NCBI GenBank assembly: GCA_964552325.1
Contig: CAZKHA010000032.1
Span: forward strand, 1 to 29,351
Source of the DNA: CAZKCK01 sp964552325
GTDB lineage: Bacteria; Bacteroidota; Bacteroidia; Bacteroidales; TTA-H9
Length of the DNA stretch: 29,351 nt
Reading direction: 5' to 3'
Position numbers and translations under genes: made by a program. The notes below the pieces were generated by a model. The model searched no databases, was not told the origin of the DNA, and saw nothing but the letters and a program-made list of their open reading frames with translations. This document shows positions 17,401 to 25,969 of this stretch, one piece after another; the first letter of the stretch is position 1; each line of letters starts with the position of its first letter.

Positions 17401-20400
17401 TTTTAAACGGCCAAACCCAAACCTCCACCTCAACCAAACTCCGTTTAAAATTAATACCGAACTATGCGCTTTTCCTGAATCAAAAAAATATGCCGGTGTC
17501 AGCTCCTTTGGGGTAGGCGGAACAAATGTTCATCTAATTCTTGAGCAAGCAGCCGAACGCAAATCAAACCAAGCCCAAGACTCTGTAAACCTTATTGTTT
17601 TAAGTGCGCCCAACACGCATAATCTTTCAGAAATGCCACAAAGGTTGGCCGCACACCTGCGTTCGCAAGCCAAAATCAACCTTAACGATGTAGCATTTAC
17701 CCTGCTTACAGGTCGTCAACATTTTGATAACAGGTATGTTGCGGTGGGCAGTTCTGATAGCTTGCTCGAAACCTTAAATGGCAAAGATGGCAATGCATTT
17801 ACCGGCAAAAAACTCGAAAAAGTTCATGGCATCGTATTTATGTTCCCAGGGCAAGGCTCACAATACCCCGGAATGGGCAAGGATCTTTATGAACACGAAG
17901 CGGTGTTTAAGCAATGGATTGACCATTGCTCTAATAAGCTGCTCGGTTTGCTTGGAAAAGATATTCGCGAACTTATGTTTGCCCCGCAGAGCACAGAGAA
18001 TGAGGCAATACTTAAAGAAACTCAGTATGCCCAACCAGCTATTTTTGTTTTCGAGTATTCGTTGGCTAAACTCTTAATAAGCAAAGGCGTAAAACCTGTA
18101 GGGTTTATTGGCCACAGCATTGGTGAATTTACCGCGGCTAGTTTATCGGGCATTTTTAGCCTCGATGACGCCCTAAAATTGGTGGCCACACGGGCCAAAC
18201 TTATGCAAGCTATGCCAAAAGGTAGCATGTTATCTGTACGCAATTCACCTGATGAGTTAATGGATTACATAAAAGGTGAAATTGAACTTGCCTCGCACAA
18301 CAGCCCATTTCTTTCGGTGCTTTCAGGACCCCTTGAAGCAATCAACAAAACCAAAATAGCTCTCGAAACCAATAACATTCCTTGTTCGTTGCTCCACACT
18401 TCACATGCCTTCCATTCGTTTATGATGGAGGATGTAATCCCAGCGTTTACCAAAACACTTGAATCCATCACGCTTTCGAAGCCACGTATCCCGATTGTTT
18501 CGACCGTAACAGGTGATTGGCTAAAAGATGCTGAAGCAACAGATACTGCTTATTGGGCAAAGCATTTACGCGTTCCGGTAAGGTTTAGCAACGCCATTAA
18601 AACCTTGCTCCGCGACGACTTTTTCTTGCTTGAGTTGGGCCCTAGGAACACCTTGGCTACGCTGGCCAGGCAACATCCAGAATCGAACCCAGCTGTCATC
18701 ACCTCAAGTATATCCGAAACCGAAGGAAAACACCATGAATTGTTTGGGTTATACAAAGCAATCGGCAAACTTTGGATGGTAGGTGCTGAACTTGATTTGA
18801 ATGAGCTTTTTGCCCATTCCCAGCCAAATAGGATACCATTGCCAACCTACCCTTTCAGCAAAAAACGCTATTGGATTGAACCGCCTGTAGTGCCAACCCA
18901 CCGCCAAACTCTTGAAATTGAACCCTACATATCTATCAACTTGCTTGAAAACCCTATGGAAACAGTTACAGACACTCAATCATTTAAACCAAAGCTTGCT
19001 GCAATGCTTTTTGACGTTCTGGAAGAATCATCGGGACTTGAAATTAACCAATCTGACATGAATGCAAGCCTGTTCGAATTAGGTTTTGATTCATTGATAC
19101 TTACGCAATTAGCAATTACCTTGCAACGAAAGTTTGATGTTCGGATAAGCTTTAGGCAATTAAACGAAGACTTGAGTACCCTAAGCCATTTAGTAAATTA
19201 CCTTGAAGGGCATATCCCAGAAGCAAAAGCCAAATCACTTTTTGGTCTTCAACAACCTCCGGCAGTTAACACACCTACCCCAATGGCTTTACGGGCAGCC
19301 CAAAGTATAGCGCCAGATACCCTGGAAGCACAACTACGTGAAATAAAAATGCAACTTGATTTGGTATCAAAAACCTTGGGAATTAGTGTTGCGGCTAAAC
19401 CTGAACTTCTTCAACCTGCGGCCCCATTATCCGAAGAGATGCCCGATATAAAGAAACCTTTTGGTGCTGCTGCTAAAATAGAAACCAACACTTCAGCGGA
19501 GCTAAGCAAATTGCAGCAAGTATTTATCGACAGCCTAATAGAACAATACAACGCCAAGACCGCCAAGAGCAAAGCATACACGCAGGCTAACCGCAAAAGC
19601 TTAGCCGATCCACGCGTGGTTACCGGTTTCAGGCCTACTACCAAAGAACTTACTTACCAGATTGTTGTTGAACGATCTAAAGGAAGCCACATGTGGGATA
19701 TTGATGGCAACGAATACATGGATGTTTTGAGTGGATTTGGGTCGAACATGTTTGGCAACAATCCTGATTTTATAACCAAAGTGCTTCACGAACAACTTGA
19801 TAAGGGCTGTGAACTGGGCCCCCAGCATGTTTTGGCAGGCGAAGTAACCCAATTGATTTGCGAAATGACGGGTTTTGATCGCGCAGCCTTGTGCAACACA
19901 GGTTCCGAAGCCGTATTGGGCGCATTGCGGATGGCCCGAACGGTAACAGGTCGGTCAAAGGTTGTTTTGTTTTCGGGTTCTTACCATGGCATTAATGATG
20001 AGGTGATAGTTCGCGGATCAAAAAAACTGAAGTCTTTTGCTGCCGCCCCCGGCATACCAACTGAGGCTGTGGCTAATACACTTGTTTTGGAATATGGAAC
20101 CGATGAATCCCTCAAGATTATTCAAGATAACATCCATGAATTGGCCGCTGTATTAGTTGAGCCTGTACAAAGCCGACGGCCCGATTTTAGGCCGGTTGAA
20201 TTCCTTCAAAAACTGCGCACCCTGACCCAAGATGCTGGAGTTGCCCTTATTTTTGATGAAGTAATAACGGGTTTCAGGGCACATCCTAAAGGCGCGCAGG
20301 GCATGTTTGGAATTAAAGCCGATTTGGCTACCTATGGAAAAGTAATTGGTGGAGGGATGCCAATTGGTGTTATGGCTGGAAATGAAAAATTTATGGATTC

Positions 20401-20974
20401 GTTAGACGGCGGACACTGGCAGTTTGGCAATGATTCCATCCCTACCATTGGCGTTACCTATTTCGCGGGCACTTTTGTGCGTCATCCCTTAGCCTTAGCA
20501 GCAGCAAAAGCTTCGCTGCAATTTTTGAAATCGCATAACGGCAGCATACAAGAAAACCTTAACCAAACCACTGCAAGCATGGCCACTGCCATCAACACTA
20601 TTTGTCAACAGAACAATTGGCCAATTGAGGTTAAATACTTTAGTTCATTGTTTAAAATTGTCTATAAGCAGGATATCCTTTTTAGCGAGCTTCTCTTTAC
20701 GCTTATGCGGTTAAAAGGGATTCATATTATGGATGGTTTCCCGTGTTTTGTAACTACCGCTCACACCCCATCTGACATAAACCAACTTATCAATGTTTTT
20801 AAAGAAAGTGCTACAGAAATGGCCAAAGCAGGTTTTTTTGGAGGTAATGGCGGTGCAAAAAATCTATCCGTTCCACCCATCGAAGGGGCCCGTTTGGGAA
20901 GAGCTCAAAATGGCGACCCGGCATGGTTTATCCCCGATCCCGATAGACCCGGTAAATATTTGCAAATAATGTAA
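14456..20974 (+). CDS. Hybrid NRPS-PKS with embedded aminotransferase (A-PCP-KS-AT-ACP-AMT)
   Basis: A giant enzyme of 2172 residues from ATG 14456 (2200 from an in-frame GTG at 14372; numbers below count from that GTG). Adenylation domain about 30-530: FTSGSTGLPK, YGPTE, SGKLDK with K520. Peptidyl carrier: GGNSL, S577. Ketosynthase about 638-1063: TACSTS C809, EAHGTATP H945, NIGHL H983, all intact. Acyltransferase about 1150-1470: GHSIGE S1249 and HAFH 1345-1348, typical of malonyl-CoA selection. Acyl carrier: GFDSL S1574. Alanine/proline-rich and coiled-coil linker about 1620-1735. Glutamate-1-semialdehyde-type PLP aminotransferase about 1740-2150: NTGSEA, FDEVITGFR, lysine K1990 in YGKVIGGG. 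There is no KR, DH or methyltransferase, so the beta-keto thioester is left for transamination, as in the mycosubtilin/iturin and microcystin systems. The C-terminal GARLGR...WFIPDPDRPGKY segment is the usual AMT-to-C linker. The first-residue substrate is uncertain. Confidence 0.95.
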   Translation: MENFDTIIAQFNKIAKSFPSVIAIKHGNLQLTYHEVDTQSNLLAYKLLGIAKDEKTYVGVCIERNCKAVIALLAILKAGMAYIPFDPSFPSARIAYMLEQSRPVVVLTDNTTHDLVVLNGCSKLNLGTIDLADNNQTPSWPVINLTQDAYILFTSGSTGLPKAIRMHHLPLSNLLKWQIDRFDTRLHANVLQLSTLSFDVSFWEIFSTLCSGSTLVIGDNHLKTDAVGLLKFIQDQQINRIMLPFVTLNLLASIGQNQPEIRLPLREVFSTAEQMKVTPSIKRFFAQIPGCVVENHYGPTESHIVTYYRLPTSIDDWPPLPPIGKPIQNAEILLLDANLKPVSEGEEGNLYIGGDCLAKGYLNRKDLTEEKFIEHPFKPGMRLYFSGDKAMLDDKGELIYLGRIDKQLKIHGFRVESGEIEIALQNITGVNEAAVTVVEDANGLDKLAAYYTGAQVIATEELRTRLAKVLPEYMVPSAFIHLLKLPLTPSGKLDKSALPVLKPQRPDLRTEYVSPHTPLQKTLAGVWHDLFGMEGIGIDDNFFDLGGNSLLSIHLVDRLTQLGIDLGVVKLYQFPTLRQLSSYIESKNDKAWEDLVIKHQADSDGLHHRAGIAIIGMSGRFPGAESVSAFWDNLCNAHESITFFKDEELHFSVSEELKNNPDYIKARGIIKDAETFDAEFFGISPIMAEVMDPQQRKFLECAWECFEDAGYSPTNARGLIGVYAGVGNNTYYLNNVLKRSDKVELVGDFQAMVLNEKDYIATRTAFLLNLKGPAVSIFTACSTSLAAIAMASESLRLGNCRMALAGGASITSPIHSGYLYNEGGMLASDGHCRPFDEAATGTTFNDGVGCLLLKRYEDALADNDHIYAVIKGVGMSNDGADKASFTAPGVTGQATTIRLAQHNGGINPKLLGYIEAHGTATPIGDPIEVEALVNACEGMEKQSCFIGSVKSNIGHLTPAAGVAGAIKTALILKHKTIPPTLHFKRPNPNLHLNQTPFKINTELCAFPESKKYAGVSSFGVGGTNVHLILEQAAERKSNQAQDSVNLIVLSAPNTHNLSEMPQRLAAHLRSQAKINLNDVAFTLLTGRQHFDNRYVAVGSSDSLLETLNGKDGNAFTGKKLEKVHGIVFMFPGQGSQYPGMGKDLYEHEAVFKQWIDHCSNKLLGLLGKDIRELMFAPQSTENEAILKETQYAQPAIFVFEYSLAKLLISKGVKPVGFIGHSIGEFTAASLSGIFSLDDALKLVATRAKLMQAMPKGSMLSVRNSPDELMDYIKGEIELASHNSPFLSVLSGPLEAINKTKIALETNNIPCSLLHTSHAFHSFMMEDVIPAFTKTLESITLSKPRIPIVSTVTGDWLKDAEATDTAYWAKHLRVPVRFSNAIKTLLRDDFFLLELGPRNTLATLARQHPESNPAVITSSISETEGKHHELFGLYKAIGKLWMVGAELDLNELFAHSQPNRIPLPTYPFSKKRYWIEPPVVPTHRQTLEIEPYISINLLENPMETVTDTQSFKPKLAAMLFDVLEESSGLEINQSDMNASLFELGFDSLILTQLAITLQRKFDVRISFRQLNEDLSTLSHLVNYLEGHIPEAKAKSLFGLQQPPAVNTPTPMALRAAQSIAPDTLEAQLREIKMQLDLVSKTLGISVAAKPELLQPAAPLSEEMPDIKKPFGAAAKIETNTSAELSKLQQVFIDSLIEQYNAKTAKSKAYTQANRKSLADPRVVTGFRPTTKELTYQIVVERSKGSHMWDIDGNEYMDVLSGFGSNMFGNNPDFITKVLHEQLDKGCELGPQHVLAGEVTQLICEMTGFDRAALCNTGSEAVLGALRMARTVTGRSKVVLFSGSYHGINDEVIVRGSKKLKSFAAAPGIPTEAVANTLVLEYGTDESLKIIQDNIHELAAVLVEPVQSRRPDFRPVEFLQKLRTLTQDAGVALIFDEVITGFRAHPKGAQGMFGIKADLATYGKVIGGGMPIGVMAGNEKFMDSLDGGHWQFGNDSIPTIGVTYFAGTFVRHPLALAAAKASLQFLKSHNGSIQENLNQTTASMATAINTICQQNNWPIEVKYFSSLFKIVYKQDILFSELLFTLMRLKGIHIMDGFPCFVTTAHTPSDINQLINVFKESATEMAKAGFFGGNGGAKNLSVPPIEGARLGRAQNGDPAWFIPDPDRPGKYLQIM

Positions 20975-21022
20975 ATAACTTGTAAGCACTTTATTTTATT
21001 AATTATTGCAAAGCATGATTAT

Positions 21023-24000
21023 ATGAAAGTACAATATAGCCCGCAATCTACTAAGGTACAGCTAGTGGCTGTTGACTTTGATCCTTTTGAAGGACCGCCC
21101 ATTGCAAAGACTTTTCCAGTTACCGAAGCCCAAAAAGAGATTTGGCTATCAGCACAAATGAGCCCCGAGGCAAATAGCGCATACAACGAAAACTTAAATG
21201 TGTATTTGTATGGCGATGTGCAAGTTGAGTTTATGCTTGAGGCAATTACGTTGGTAATTAATCGCCACGAAGCCCTGCGTTCAGTATTCACTTCCGATGG
21301 TGAACTAATGGTAGTGCATGCAAACGAAAAAAACAAACCTGCATATATTGATTTGAGCTACCTGCCAAGTTCAGAGTTGCGAAACCAGCGATTGAGCGAA
21401 ATATTGGCTTTAAATGTTGAGCAGCCTTTTGATTTGTATGCCGGTCCGCTGTTCAAAGCACAATTGCTCAAACTCGACGCAAATGAATTTGTGTTGGATT
21501 TGTGTGGCCATCATAGCGTTACGGATGGTTGGTCGTTAGGTATAATTGTGCAAGATATTTCAAGCTTTTATTCAGCTAAGCTGCTGCATGCTGAACCTGT
21601 TTTGCAGCCCGTTGTGCAGTTCAGCACGTATGCCAATGATTTGGCTGAGTATTCTAAGACCCAAGAAAACAAACGGGTACATTTGTTTTGGCAGAAACAA
21701 TATGAAAGCAATGTGCCGGTACTAAACATCCCTGTTGACCGTCCTTATAAATCGCTTCGCACCTATGAAGGCCAGCGTTATGATGCCATAATGGACCGGC
21801 AGCTGGCCGATGCCATCAAAAAAATTGGCGCGAAGCAGGGTGCCACCTTTGTAAATACTTTGTTTGCAATGTTTGAGGTGTTTATGTACCATTTAACTCA
21901 GCAGACTTCGTTGGTAATTGGCTTACCTTCAGCGGGTCAATCAGAAGCTGGTTACCATCATTTGGTAGGACATTGCGTTAATCTGCTACCCATCCGTGCC
22001 GAAATTGAGCCTTCTCAAACTTTTGCCTCTTTTTTGGCGGCTCGCAAATCATGTATGCTCGATGCACTCGAGAATCAACGGTTTACATTTAGTAAGCTAT
22101 TACAAACCCTCACCTTTGAACGCGACCCGGGGCGCATACCGCTGGTTCCCGTAGTATTTAATATTGATATGAACATTGATGATGGAGTTAACTTTAATTC
22201 GTTACGTCATTTAACCACCTCCAACCCACGCAAGTTCGAGAATTTTGAGCTGTTTATCAATGTTACGGGCCATGCTGATAACCTTACCGTTGAATATTCT
22301 TACAATACTTGGCTGTTCAACCCTAGCAGCATTCAGCGTTTTGCCGCTGGATTTAACAACTTGTGCCAAGCCATCGTCCAGAATCCAAGCCTTCCTCTTT
22401 CGGCTTATAGCTTATTAACACCCAACGAACTACATAAAACACTCTTCGATTGGAACAAGACTCAACGAGAATTGCCTCGTGATGTTTTTATCCAGCATTA
22501 CCTTGAGAACCATGCCAATCAAAATCCCGAGAAACCGGCATTGGTTTTTGAAGAGCAGGTTTTTACTTACAAGGTTCTTAATCATAAGGCAAATGTGGTG
22601 GCTCATCAACTATTAGCTCTTGGAATAGAACCCCATACACGCATTGCAATTTTTATTGAACGATCACCCGCCACGCTTTTTGCCATTTATGGGGTATTAA
22701 AAGCTGGGTGCACATTTATCCCGCTCGATCCTTTATACCCCAAAGGACGTATTGAGATGATTTTGCAAGACAGTGACCCCGGTTTGATACTTACCGATGG
22801 TAAAATAAAAAACCTATTACCTATAGTACCTACAAAAATCATCTGTATCGAAGATTTATTGGAATCAGATTCGGCCCCGGAAAACCCAGAAGTTCAAGTG
22901 GATTCGGATTCGTTGGCCTATATTATCTTTACTTCTGGATCAACAGGAAGGCCAAAAGGCGTGATGATAAAACACATTGGGCTTTTTAACTTCCTTCACT
23001 CCATGTTGCACAAACCCGGGTTAAACAGCAAGGATGGCTTTTTAGCTGTAACAACCATTTCGTTTGATATCGCATATTTAGAGTTGTTTGGTCCTGCCAT
23101 GGCGGGCGGTTGTGTAATACTTGCCGATTCCGATGCAGTGAGAAATGCAGAACTGCTCACCCAACTTATAGCCAAAGAGGAGGTTACTATTTGTCAAGCC
23201 ACACCTGTTACTTGGAAGATGCTGCAAAAGATGCATTGGCCGGGTAAAACAAATTTGAAAATCTTATCGGGTGGCGAAGCCTTAAGCGTTGATTTAGCGT
23301 CTTATCTTTTAGGCTGCGGCAGCGAAATCTGGAATATGTACGGTCCTACCGAAACATCCATTTGGTCGTCAGTTTACTGCATCACAAACCAAGCTAGTTT
23401 ATCGAATGGCAAAAGCATCGTACCCATCGGATATCCTATTGATAACACTTCAATGTATGTATTAAGTGCTACCATGCAAGCGGTTATGCCTTACGTGCGT
23501 GGTTCGCTATACATTGGGGGCAAGGGATTAGCTAACGGATATTATGGGAATGCAGCCCTGAGCCTCGAAAAATTTATACCCAACCCGTTTGTGGCCAACG
23601 ACACCATGTATCAAACAGGCGATAATGCCTTTTTTGACGAGAATGGTTGCCTTTATTATGCCGGACGCGATGATAATCAGTTAAAAATAAGAGGATACCG
23701 CATAGAACCAGGTGAAATTGAACAAGCCGTATTAAGGTACCAGGGAATAAGTGGATGTGTGGTAAATATCATCAAAAACCAGCACAATAGCGATGTATTA
23801 GTAGCTTGGTGCATTGTAAATACAGGATGCAATATGAATAATTCCGTATTGCAGGCGTTTCTGCGAGCTTATTTACCTGTATATATGATTCCCACATTAT
23901 TTGAGGTCGTAAGTACTTTCCCCTTAACACCTAATGGCAAGATAAACCGCAAAGCCTTGCCCATGCCTCGGTTTGAACAATCAAAAAGCTCGGGCACACA

Positions 24001-25078
24001 GGTAGAAAATCCATCGCAACAGTTCTTGCTGTCAATTTGGCAAAAGCTTTTGGCTAATTCACATATTGGATTAGACGATGACTTCTTTGCATTGGGTGGA
24101 CATTCGTTGTTGGCCGTTGATATGATGTTGCAAATTGAAAAAGAAACACATATCCGGTTACCGTTGGCTAGTTTGTTTAAATACCCAACAATCAGGGCTC
24201 TGTCGCAAATAATTGCAAAAGGTGGCAAAGAAGAGGATGCTTGGTCATCGTTGGTGCCGATAAAGACCAGTGGAAGCATGAACCCACTTTTTATAATACA
24301 TGGTGCTGGGTTGAATATATTTCTATTTAATACATTGGCTAACCATATGGATGCCGATCAGCCTGTATATGGCTTGCAGGCCAAGGGTTTAAATGGTACT
24401 GATCAACCATTAAAGACCGTTTTCGACATGGCCGCTTATTATGTTTCCGAAATAAGGAAGGTAAAACCAACGGGTCCTTATAACTTGGCAGGTTTTTCGT
24501 TGGGAGGTATCATTGCCTTCGAAATGGCCTTACAACTTATTGAATCTGGTGACTCTGTTTCGTTTTTGGGACTATTTGATACCGTGGCATTTACTTCAAA
24601 GCAATATTTCTCTAAGTCTAAGCGTATAAAACGAAGTCTAATAGAGCTAGGTGGTGTGCCTTTTTTTAATTGTCGCCAGTTTTGCAAAAATCCAAAACGC
24701 ACTTGGTACGACAAATCCAAGAAGTATCGCGACCAGCTGCTGCGGCTCTATTGGACATTGAAAGGCGATAAGGTTTCGGTAACAAAAGAAGGCCTGCCTT
24801 TGTATGCTTTAAATGTACGCAGGGCAAGCGATCAAGCTGCCGAAAACTACCAACTGGGTTATTTTCCCGGAACCATTGATTTGTTCAGGGCTTTAGGACG
24901 TTCGTTTTTTGTGCATGACCCCAAATACCTTGACTGGGAACAGCATTGTAGAGCCGTTGAAACACACGATATCCCTGGCGACCATTCAAAGATTTTTGCC
25001 CCACCTAACGATGCGTATTTTGCTGTTTGCCTGCAAAAGCGGTTGCGGCAGCTAGAAGAAACCTCGCAAACAAACTAA
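21023..25078 (+). CDS. NRPS termination module (C-A-PCP-TE), predicted glycine-specific
   Basis: The 1351-residue protein begins 48 bases after the upstream gene and is surely co-transcribed. Condensation domain about 28-460: HHSVTDG (163-169) is the intact HHxxxDG motif. Adenylation about 490-985: FTSGSTGRPKG, YGPTETS, K973. The ten code residues (D682 I683 L686 Q725 L748 G750 M772 I780 W781 K973) read DILQLGMIWK. This is one change from the canonical glycine code DILQLGLIWK. Carrier: GGHSL, S1028. Type I thioesterase about 1085-1345: GFSLGG S1159, D1186 and H1321 as likely triad. The N-terminal VDFDPFEGPP stretch matches the linker normally found between an aminotransferase and a C domain. 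It should accept the beta-amino acyl chain from protein 1, add glycine and release the product. Hydrolysis or ring closure by the thioesterase cannot be told apart. Confidence 0.95.
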   Translation: MKVQYSPQSTKVQLVAVDFDPFEGPPIAKTFPVTEAQKEIWLSAQMSPEANSAYNENLNVYLYGDVQVEFMLEAITLVINRHEALRSVFTSDGELMVVHANEKNKPAYIDLSYLPSSELRNQRLSEILALNVEQPFDLYAGPLFKAQLLKLDANEFVLDLCGHHSVTDGWSLGIIVQDISSFYSAKLLHAEPVLQPVVQFSTYANDLAEYSKTQENKRVHLFWQKQYESNVPVLNIPVDRPYKSLRTYEGQRYDAIMDRQLADAIKKIGAKQGATFVNTLFAMFEVFMYHLTQQTSLVIGLPSAGQSEAGYHHLVGHCVNLLPIRAEIEPSQTFASFLAARKSCMLDALENQRFTFSKLLQTLTFERDPGRIPLVPVVFNIDMNIDDGVNFNSLRHLTTSNPRKFENFELFINVTGHADNLTVEYSYNTWLFNPSSIQRFAAGFNNLCQAIVQNPSLPLSAYSLLTPNELHKTLFDWNKTQRELPRDVFIQHYLENHANQNPEKPALVFEEQVFTYKVLNHKANVVAHQLLALGIEPHTRIAIFIERSPATLFAIYGVLKAGCTFIPLDPLYPKGRIEMILQDSDPGLILTDGKIKNLLPIVPTKIICIEDLLESDSAPENPEVQVDSDSLAYIIFTSGSTGRPKGVMIKHIGLFNFLHSMLHKPGLNSKDGFLAVTTISFDIAYLELFGPAMAGGCVILADSDAVRNAELLTQLIAKEEVTICQATPVTWKMLQKMHWPGKTNLKILSGGEALSVDLASYLLGCGSEIWNMYGPTETSIWSSVYCITNQASLSNGKSIVPIGYPIDNTSMYVLSATMQAVMPYVRGSLYIGGKGLANGYYGNAALSLEKFIPNPFVANDTMYQTGDNAFFDENGCLYYAGRDDNQLKIRGYRIEPGEIEQAVLRYQGISGCVVNIIKNQHNSDVLVAWCIVNTGCNMNNSVLQAFLRAYLPVYMIPTLFEVVSTFPLTPNGKINRKALPMPRFEQSKSSGTQVENPSQQFLLSIWQKLLANSHIGLDDDFFALGGHSLLAVDMMLQIEKETHIRLPLASLFKYPTIRALSQIIAKGGKEEDAWSSLVPIKTSGSMNPLFIIHGAGLNIFLFNTLANHMDADQPVYGLQAKGLNGTDQPLKTVFDMAAYYVSEIRKVKPTGPYNLAGFSLGGIIAFEMALQLIESGDSVSFLGLFDTVAFTSKQYFSKSKRIKRSLIELGGVPFFNCRQFCKNPKRTWYDKSKKYRDQLLRLYWTLKGDKVSVTKEGLPLYALNVRRASDQAAENYQLGYFPGTIDLFRALGRSFFVHDPKYLDWEQHCRAVETHDIPGDHSKIFAPPNDAYFAVCLQKRLRQLEETSQTN

Positions 25079-25107
25079 CTATAAATTCATAAAGCCTTTA
25101 AGATGTG

Positions 25108-25467
25108 CTACTTTCCGTTGCGAGTCGATTTGCAATAGAGTACTTTTACATCTTCTTGTGTAATAAGCCCACCAAATTGCATGGCGTCGAGTTTTGGTTG
25201 CAATTGAGCCATAAATGCGCTTATTTTGTTCGCCTCGTCAACCATTTCAACAATCACAGGCAAATCGTCGCTTAAATCAAACAATTTGGTTGTGTGAATA
25301 GTGCTCCCGGCCATAAACCCCATAATCCCCCTTAGCACGGTAGCCCCAGCTAGACCATAGGTTTTGGCTTCTTCCACAATAATTTCAAAGAAAGGATGCC
25401 CATGATAATGATCACGCTCGCTGGTAAACACCCTAAGTAAAACGGTTTGGTGGTTCGGAAACTGCAT
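25108..25467 (-). CDS. DUF190 family protein (CrcB partner, PII-like fold)
   Basis: The 119-residue protein has the DUF190 pattern: LLRVFTSERDHYHGHPFFE near the start, AKTYGLAGATVLRGIMGF in the middle, and DLPVIVEMVDEANKI before a C-terminal helix. Length is normal for the family, whose members resemble small PII-type regulators and are often encoded next to crcB. Its start lies 30 bases after the crcB stop on the same strand, so the two form an operon. Its end converges on the NRPS gene with only 29 bases between. A modulatory role for the fluoride channel is inferred from repeated gene association only. Confidence 0.9.
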   Translation of the reverse strand: MQFPNHQTVLLRVFTSERDHYHGHPFFEIIVEEAKTYGLAGATVLRGIMGFMAGSTIHTTKLFDLSDDLPVIVEMVDEANKISAFMAQLQPKLDAMQFGGLITQEDVKVLYCKSTRNGK

Positions 25468-25497
25468 AATTAATTGGTTTTAAGGCTGGTGAATGTT

Positions 25498-25875
25498 TTA
25501 AAGGATTCGTGTAAATACAAAACCCAAATAGGTGACGGCCAAGCCCAATAACACACTAGCTACAACATAGGTGGCAGCATAAGCATGTTGGCCCTGGCGC
25601 ATCAAGGTTAATGTGTCGAGCGTAAAGGATGAAAAAGTGGTGAATCCACCGCAAATGCCTGTTGCCAGGAAAATACGGGCTTCGGGTGTAAGGTAGTTGC
25701 CGCGCTCGCTGAGTCCATACACTACACCAATTAACAAGGAGCCAATTAGATTTACGGTAAAAGTACCGTATGGAAACGATATCAGGCCCCAAAAAACCGA
25801 AAGCTTTTGGATACCATAACGAAGTAAAGTTCCAACAAAGCCTCCAACTCCAGCAAGTAAGTACATTTTAAGCAT
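25498..25875 (-). CDS. crcB: Fluoride channel CrcB/FluC
   Basis: A small four-helix membrane protein of 125 residues from ATG 25875. It shows the family landmarks GGFVGTLLRYG near the N-terminus, YGTFTVNLIGSLLIG with the conserved Asn, and GICGGFTTFSSFTLD. CrcB proteins work as dual-topology dimers exporting fluoride. The longest open frame starts with a TTG at 25914 and adds a polar stretch; ATG 25875 or ATG 25866 fits the family better. AACCTTTG at 25887-25880, one mismatch from the -7 consensus, lies four bases before ATG 25875. No crcB-type fluoride riboswitch is visible upstream. DUF190 follows in the same operon. Confidence 0.93.
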   Translation of the reverse strand: MLKMYLLAGVGGFVGTLLRYGIQKLSVFWGLISFPYGTFTVNLIGSLLIGVVYGLSERGNYLTPEARIFLATGICGGFTTFSSFTLDTLTLMRQGQHAYAATYVVASVLLGLAVTYLGFVFTRIL

Positions 25876-25921
25876 ACCGCAAAGGTTGTAATTTTTTATC
25901 AACCCCAGCAGCAATTACAGC

Positions 25922-25948
25922 AAAAAAAAGCCGATCGTAATGACCGGC
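25922..25948 (-). terminator. Intrinsic terminator of the T9SS-tailed secreted protein gene
   Basis: On the minus strand GCCGGTC, loop ATTAC, and GATCGGC form a 7-bp stem with one G-U pair, followed directly by eight T. It lies 22 bases after the stop codon at 25970 and before crcB. It is the clearest terminator in the window. Confidence 0.85.
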
Positions 25949-25969
25949 CACGTTGAATTGTAGATAGGA

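Noticed and set aside
25876..25921. Fluoride riboswitch upstream of crcB
   Set aside because: The stretch is short and AT-rich and lacks the conserved crcB-motif pseudoknot sequence; the preceding hairpin is a terminator of the upstream gene.
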